Assembly (NCBI RefSeq): GCF_010015445.1 | Contig: NC_053128.1 | Location: forward strand, 13,060,184 to 13,124,183 | Direction of reading: 5' to 3' | Length of the DNA stretch: 64,000 nucleotides | Origin: Perca fluviatilis | Lineage: Eukaryota > Chordata > Actinopteri > Perciformes > Percidae | Shown: positions 60,759 to 64,000 of the stretch, one piece after another | Position numbering within the stretch: the first letter of the stretch is position 1 | Layout: each line of letters opens with the position of its first letter | The notes under the pieces: generated by a model | The model's database searches: none | The model's input: the letters and a program-made list of their open reading frames with translations, nothing else | What the model was told of the DNA's origin: nothing | Program-made: the position numbers and the translations under genes

Positions 60759-61594
60759 CATCCATCCATCCATCCATCTATCCATCCATCCATCCATCCA
60801 TCTATCCATCCATCCATCCATCCATCCATCCATCCATCCATTAGCTGTAACCTTATCATTTACAGCATGTGTCAAACTCAAGGACCGCGGGCCAAATCCG
60901 GCCCCTCGCAAAGTCTGATCCAGCCGCATATCAATCTAGGTTCACAATATATTTTGGCTGACCTAGTTGTGCACGAAACCAAAAACATGTGAAACCTGAT
61001 ACTCAAAGCAGAATTTGGCGAATTTGAGACTCAGAAATTCCCCCAGAACCAGAGAGTTTGCATATTCAGGCTGTGAAAGAGGTTGTTGTGAATCAGCTGT
61101 GTGGTAGCCTACTTAGAAAATGTAATCATTGTTTTGCTCAATTCTAGGATGGCTTTGGAACTTTTTTGCTGAGTGAGAAGTGAGAAGACTATATGGGACA
61201 TGCAATACTTGAGTAAAAGATATTTGATGTTTTCGATGAAATAAAAGCATGTAAATAAACTATACATGTCTGTCCCTTGATGTGATTCTCTTTCTCCAGT
61301 GTGGCCCTTAGCGAAATTGAGTTTGACACCCCTGATTTACAGGGTCGCGGGGGGGGGGGCTGGAGCCGATCCTAGCTGAAACATTGGACGAAAGGGCTGA
61401 CACATAGAGACAGACCACCATTTATACTTACATTGACACAGGTGCAGTTTAGACTCTAATTAACCTAACCTGCATGTATTTGAACTTTGGGGGGAAGCCA
61501 CACCTAACACTGGGAGAACCTGAAGGGCCGAATGGCTGGCCAGCCTGTTTGAACCCAGAACCCTGTTGCTGTGAGGCCACAGTGATAACGGAAC
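60759..61594 (-). mobile_element. RTE/SINE-like repeat interrupted by a hAT element
   Basis: In reverse this repeat ends in (GATG)n (60759-60840). Moving right come GGTCGCGGGGGGG, CTGGAGCCGATCCTAGCTG, TTAACCTAACCTGCATGT and AACCCTGTTGCTGTGAGGCC, the order found in a very common fish repeat with an RTE-type 3' end. The block shared with 44980-45107 supports one family. It is split by the element at 60866. Confidence 0.65.
60866..61334. mobile_element. hAT-like element (GTGTCAAACTCA ends)
   Basis: Left end CATGTGTCAAACTCAAGG and reverse of the right end CAGGGGTGTCAAACTCAATT are inverted repeats; the left has a small deletion. A perfect 8-bp duplication ATTTACAG lies at 60858-60865 and 61335-61342. 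Internal GCGGGCCAAATCCGGCCC is typical of the family. 469 bp, non-coding. Confidence 0.9.
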
Positions 61595-62310
61595 GGAATG
61601 TGCAGAGCGAGGGGACAAGCTGCTTATTAAAAGAAAACATCTATGAAGAACTTAATTGTCGTAGTTCATTTTTACTTACAGGCAAGAGGAATTAACAGTC
61701 AAATCCAATGTGTTCCATGTTAAAAAAAAAAAAAAAATGAGATCTGCTGTTAATTATGTACCAGATTTGAAAACAGTAGCTCTGCCATGGCTGCTCTCTT
61801 TTTATTTGGCAGACTTCTTTGTCAGTTGTGCATTAATAAGAAAGAATTGAGACCTGAAAAACTGAATAAAGAGCTTCTAAGCTGCTTCACCCTTTGGGAA
61901 ATGTTTTGTTAGAATTATGAGCTGATTTGCCTCCCTATAAAGGACTATGAAGGCTAACTGTACCTATATCAATCAAAGCACTCCCCACTGATAGTCAAGC
62001 TAAGGGTAATTTGAGATTCATACTTCAGGTGCTTAAGATCCTGCACTTAAGTTTCTCAAAAAGAGCTTAAACTTTGTCTTATGTATCAAACTTCTGTGTG
62101 GGAAATGAGCTTATGGATATGTGTGTTAATGCAAGAGTGCAATAAATGAGGACCTGGCTTATGCAATCATTTGTTGTGACCTTGGATACTAGTGGTCTCT
62201 AAATCAATACTTTAAACAGAAGTATTGTGAAACTTGTTATTTCCCTTACTTTGTTTCATAAGCAGTTTTGCCGGCGCTTCAAATAACCTCTCTAAAGACT
62301 AAGTCTAAAG
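61595..62310. other. No recognisable feature
   Basis: Unassigned, with an A run at 61722-61737. Confidence 0.4.
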
Positions 62311-62833
62311 TATAGATATAAAATGGATAGAAAGGCCATTGAACTGGTTCCCATGGTCATTTGATTGGTACACAACAAAATGGCGATTGTTGTTAGTTGT
62401 TGTAGTGACAATACGCGTCAGTGGCAATACTGACGCAGCTCGGGAGATGTTCTCGGAGTTGCAGGAAGTGACGAGGGACAGTTAGACCCAGCGGCAGTAG
62501 GTCAGTGGAACGCTAACGTTAGACCCAGTCCGCTGTTCAGCTCATTCTCTGTAACCGATGCAGCATAAAAGCACGGCGGAAGCAGCAAGCCATTAACATT
62601 AAGTTAATTTGACTCATTTAGTGGCTGGCTCTCTGCCTTGTAACGTTACTACTCCACTGCTCGTTTGTCCGTTACTGTAAAACCTCAGCTCCACAACTTG
62701 CCGGAAAGTCGGCTTATTATTGAAAATGTATACGTTACCATGGCAATGGTACACATAAAAATGGCTGCTGCTCTGACCATTCTGCTACGTTGATTTGAAT
62801 GGAAATGACCTTTCTATCCATTTTATTTCTATG
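62311..62833. mobile_element. MITE-like element (AAATGGATAGAAAGG ends)
   Basis: TATAGATATAAAATGGATAG AAAGG at the left and its near-complement CCTTTCTATCCATTTTATTTCTATGG at the right give inverted repeats of about 25 bp. The GC-rich body has many AACGTTA motifs. Positions 62530-62625 resemble 21241-21345. No clear target duplication. Confidence 0.65.
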
Positions 62834-64000
62834 GTGTAAAGTCTCAAAGTTTCAAAGTTTTTTGTCCTTGTCAGTGTGAAGCTGCCAGTATGCTTCATTA
62901 GAAGTGCTCATCTGACTTTCCGAAACTGACATTCCAATATTCCCACGCACTTCATGTAAATTCATTCACCTAAACAACCGAGTGCAACACGAATGCCTTC
63001 CAGGAGAGACTGTCTGGAAATGTTTTCCGTTATCTTAAAGATATTGCATCTTGCCCTTCTCTCTGACGGCTGGCTTTTAACCTCGCCTTTGAGTGTAGAT
63101 GTTCAGAACAGCTATAAACACTTTTGATTTTGCTTACACTACACCAAATGTACTGTTTGCTAAAATACATTACAGCATAATGTACAGTCTGTGTAATGTG
63201 CAGTCTGCAAATCAAAGGCTGTCCATTTAGAAAGCTAGTTCAATTATTCATGTGGAACAAATTTATATAATACCAAAACATATTAATATTAATACAATAT
63301 AAATCTACCCATAGTTCACACTGTCTGAAAGTACTGATAAATAGCTAAAATTTGTGAAGTAATATGCTGGGTCCCTATACATGCAATACATCAAGTTGTA
63401 TGTGCTAAAAAAAGCTTGTTTTGTTTAAAAATTTCAAAATCAGGTCTCTACCTTGTCACCATGGTGAATTCCCTTCATTGAACTGTGTGAATTCAAATAA
63501 TTATTTTTTTATTTTTAGTTCACTGGGTACAACACTGAATCCACCAGTGCTTTTACATTTTGTGCCAATTAGGTAATTTGCTCCTATAAATTACATGATT
63601 GTTTGTTCATTAACTGTACACAAGGTGGCTATTCTTCATTGGATTTTAAAGGTTGTCCAAAACAACAAAAAAATGCAGATGATATAACATTTTATTGTAA
63701 ATGCCAGGCTTTCCTGTTATTGTTTTAGAAGGTGATTTATAACATGACTTCAGTGTCATATGTAATTGGATGACTAACAAAATATCTACAGTACAGTCAG
63801 AAACAATGATTTTAAGCTGATCTCTCTTTCTTTTACTGGTAGAAAATCAATTGAAGTGATTGAACATGTAGTCATGGTCTCCAGGCTCTTGTCAGCAATA
63901 ATTAAGAACAATTACAGTCCACAGAGCATGAAATGGTTCCATAATAACATATGTAAGTTGACTACCTCATCTTACATTAATAACATGTCTATTAAAAATG
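62834..64000. other. No recognisable feature
   Basis: Unassigned AT-rich DNA to the end of the window. Confidence 0.4.

Noticed and set aside
60759..60840. CRISPR-like or protein-coding tandem repeat (CATC units)
   Set aside because: Plain tetranucleotide repeat without spacers; it is the tail of a dispersed repeat.

Overview
This is 64 kb of AT-rich vertebrate DNA, almost certainly from a spiny-rayed (percomorph) teleost. The evidence is the density of long (CA)n/(GT)n and (AT)n microsatellites, L2-type LINE relics, a tRNA-derived SINE, and many short non-autonomous DNA transposons whose sequences I recognise from fish genomes. There is no bacterial-style gene organisation and no complete host gene. 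The window reads as intergenic and/or intronic sequence.

Layout: 0-3.6 kb holds the C-terminal exon of a PIF/Harbinger transposase, a small L2 relic, a possible minus-strand coding exon with a good splice donor, and a 5'-truncated L2 LINE. Between 5 and 10 kb lie a Tc1/mariner fragment, the first copy of a short transposon family with 9-bp target duplications, a probable solo LTR and another LINE 3' end. From 16 to 21.3 kb two further copies of the 9-bp family occur; one sits in a hAT-like element that was also hit by an 875-bp palindromic TTAA-flanked element. From 24 to 38 kb there are more non-autonomous elements, a 102-bp perfect palindrome, a SINE with a 15-bp target duplication, and a 516-bp TAGGG-ended hAT-like element with a fold-back end. 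The 39-41.7 kb stretch is rich in microsatellites. From 44 to 49 kb there is a mosaic repeat, a 661-bp hAT-like element carrying mirrored BED-finger relics, pyrimidine-rich DNA and another 9-bp-family copy. At 50.5-51.6 kb two splice-bounded short exons with compatible phase and a GC3-rich open frame are the best candidates for host coding sequence. From 55.9 to 62.9 kb six short DNA transposons occur, five with clear target duplications, one of them nested in an RTE/SINE-like repeat.

Target-site duplications were read directly from the sequence and are the firmest evidence here: 9 bp (five copies of one family), 8 bp (six or seven hAT-like insertions), TTAA (two insertions) and 15 bp (SINE). 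Family names rest on memory of fish repeats and on terminal motifs; no database search was run.
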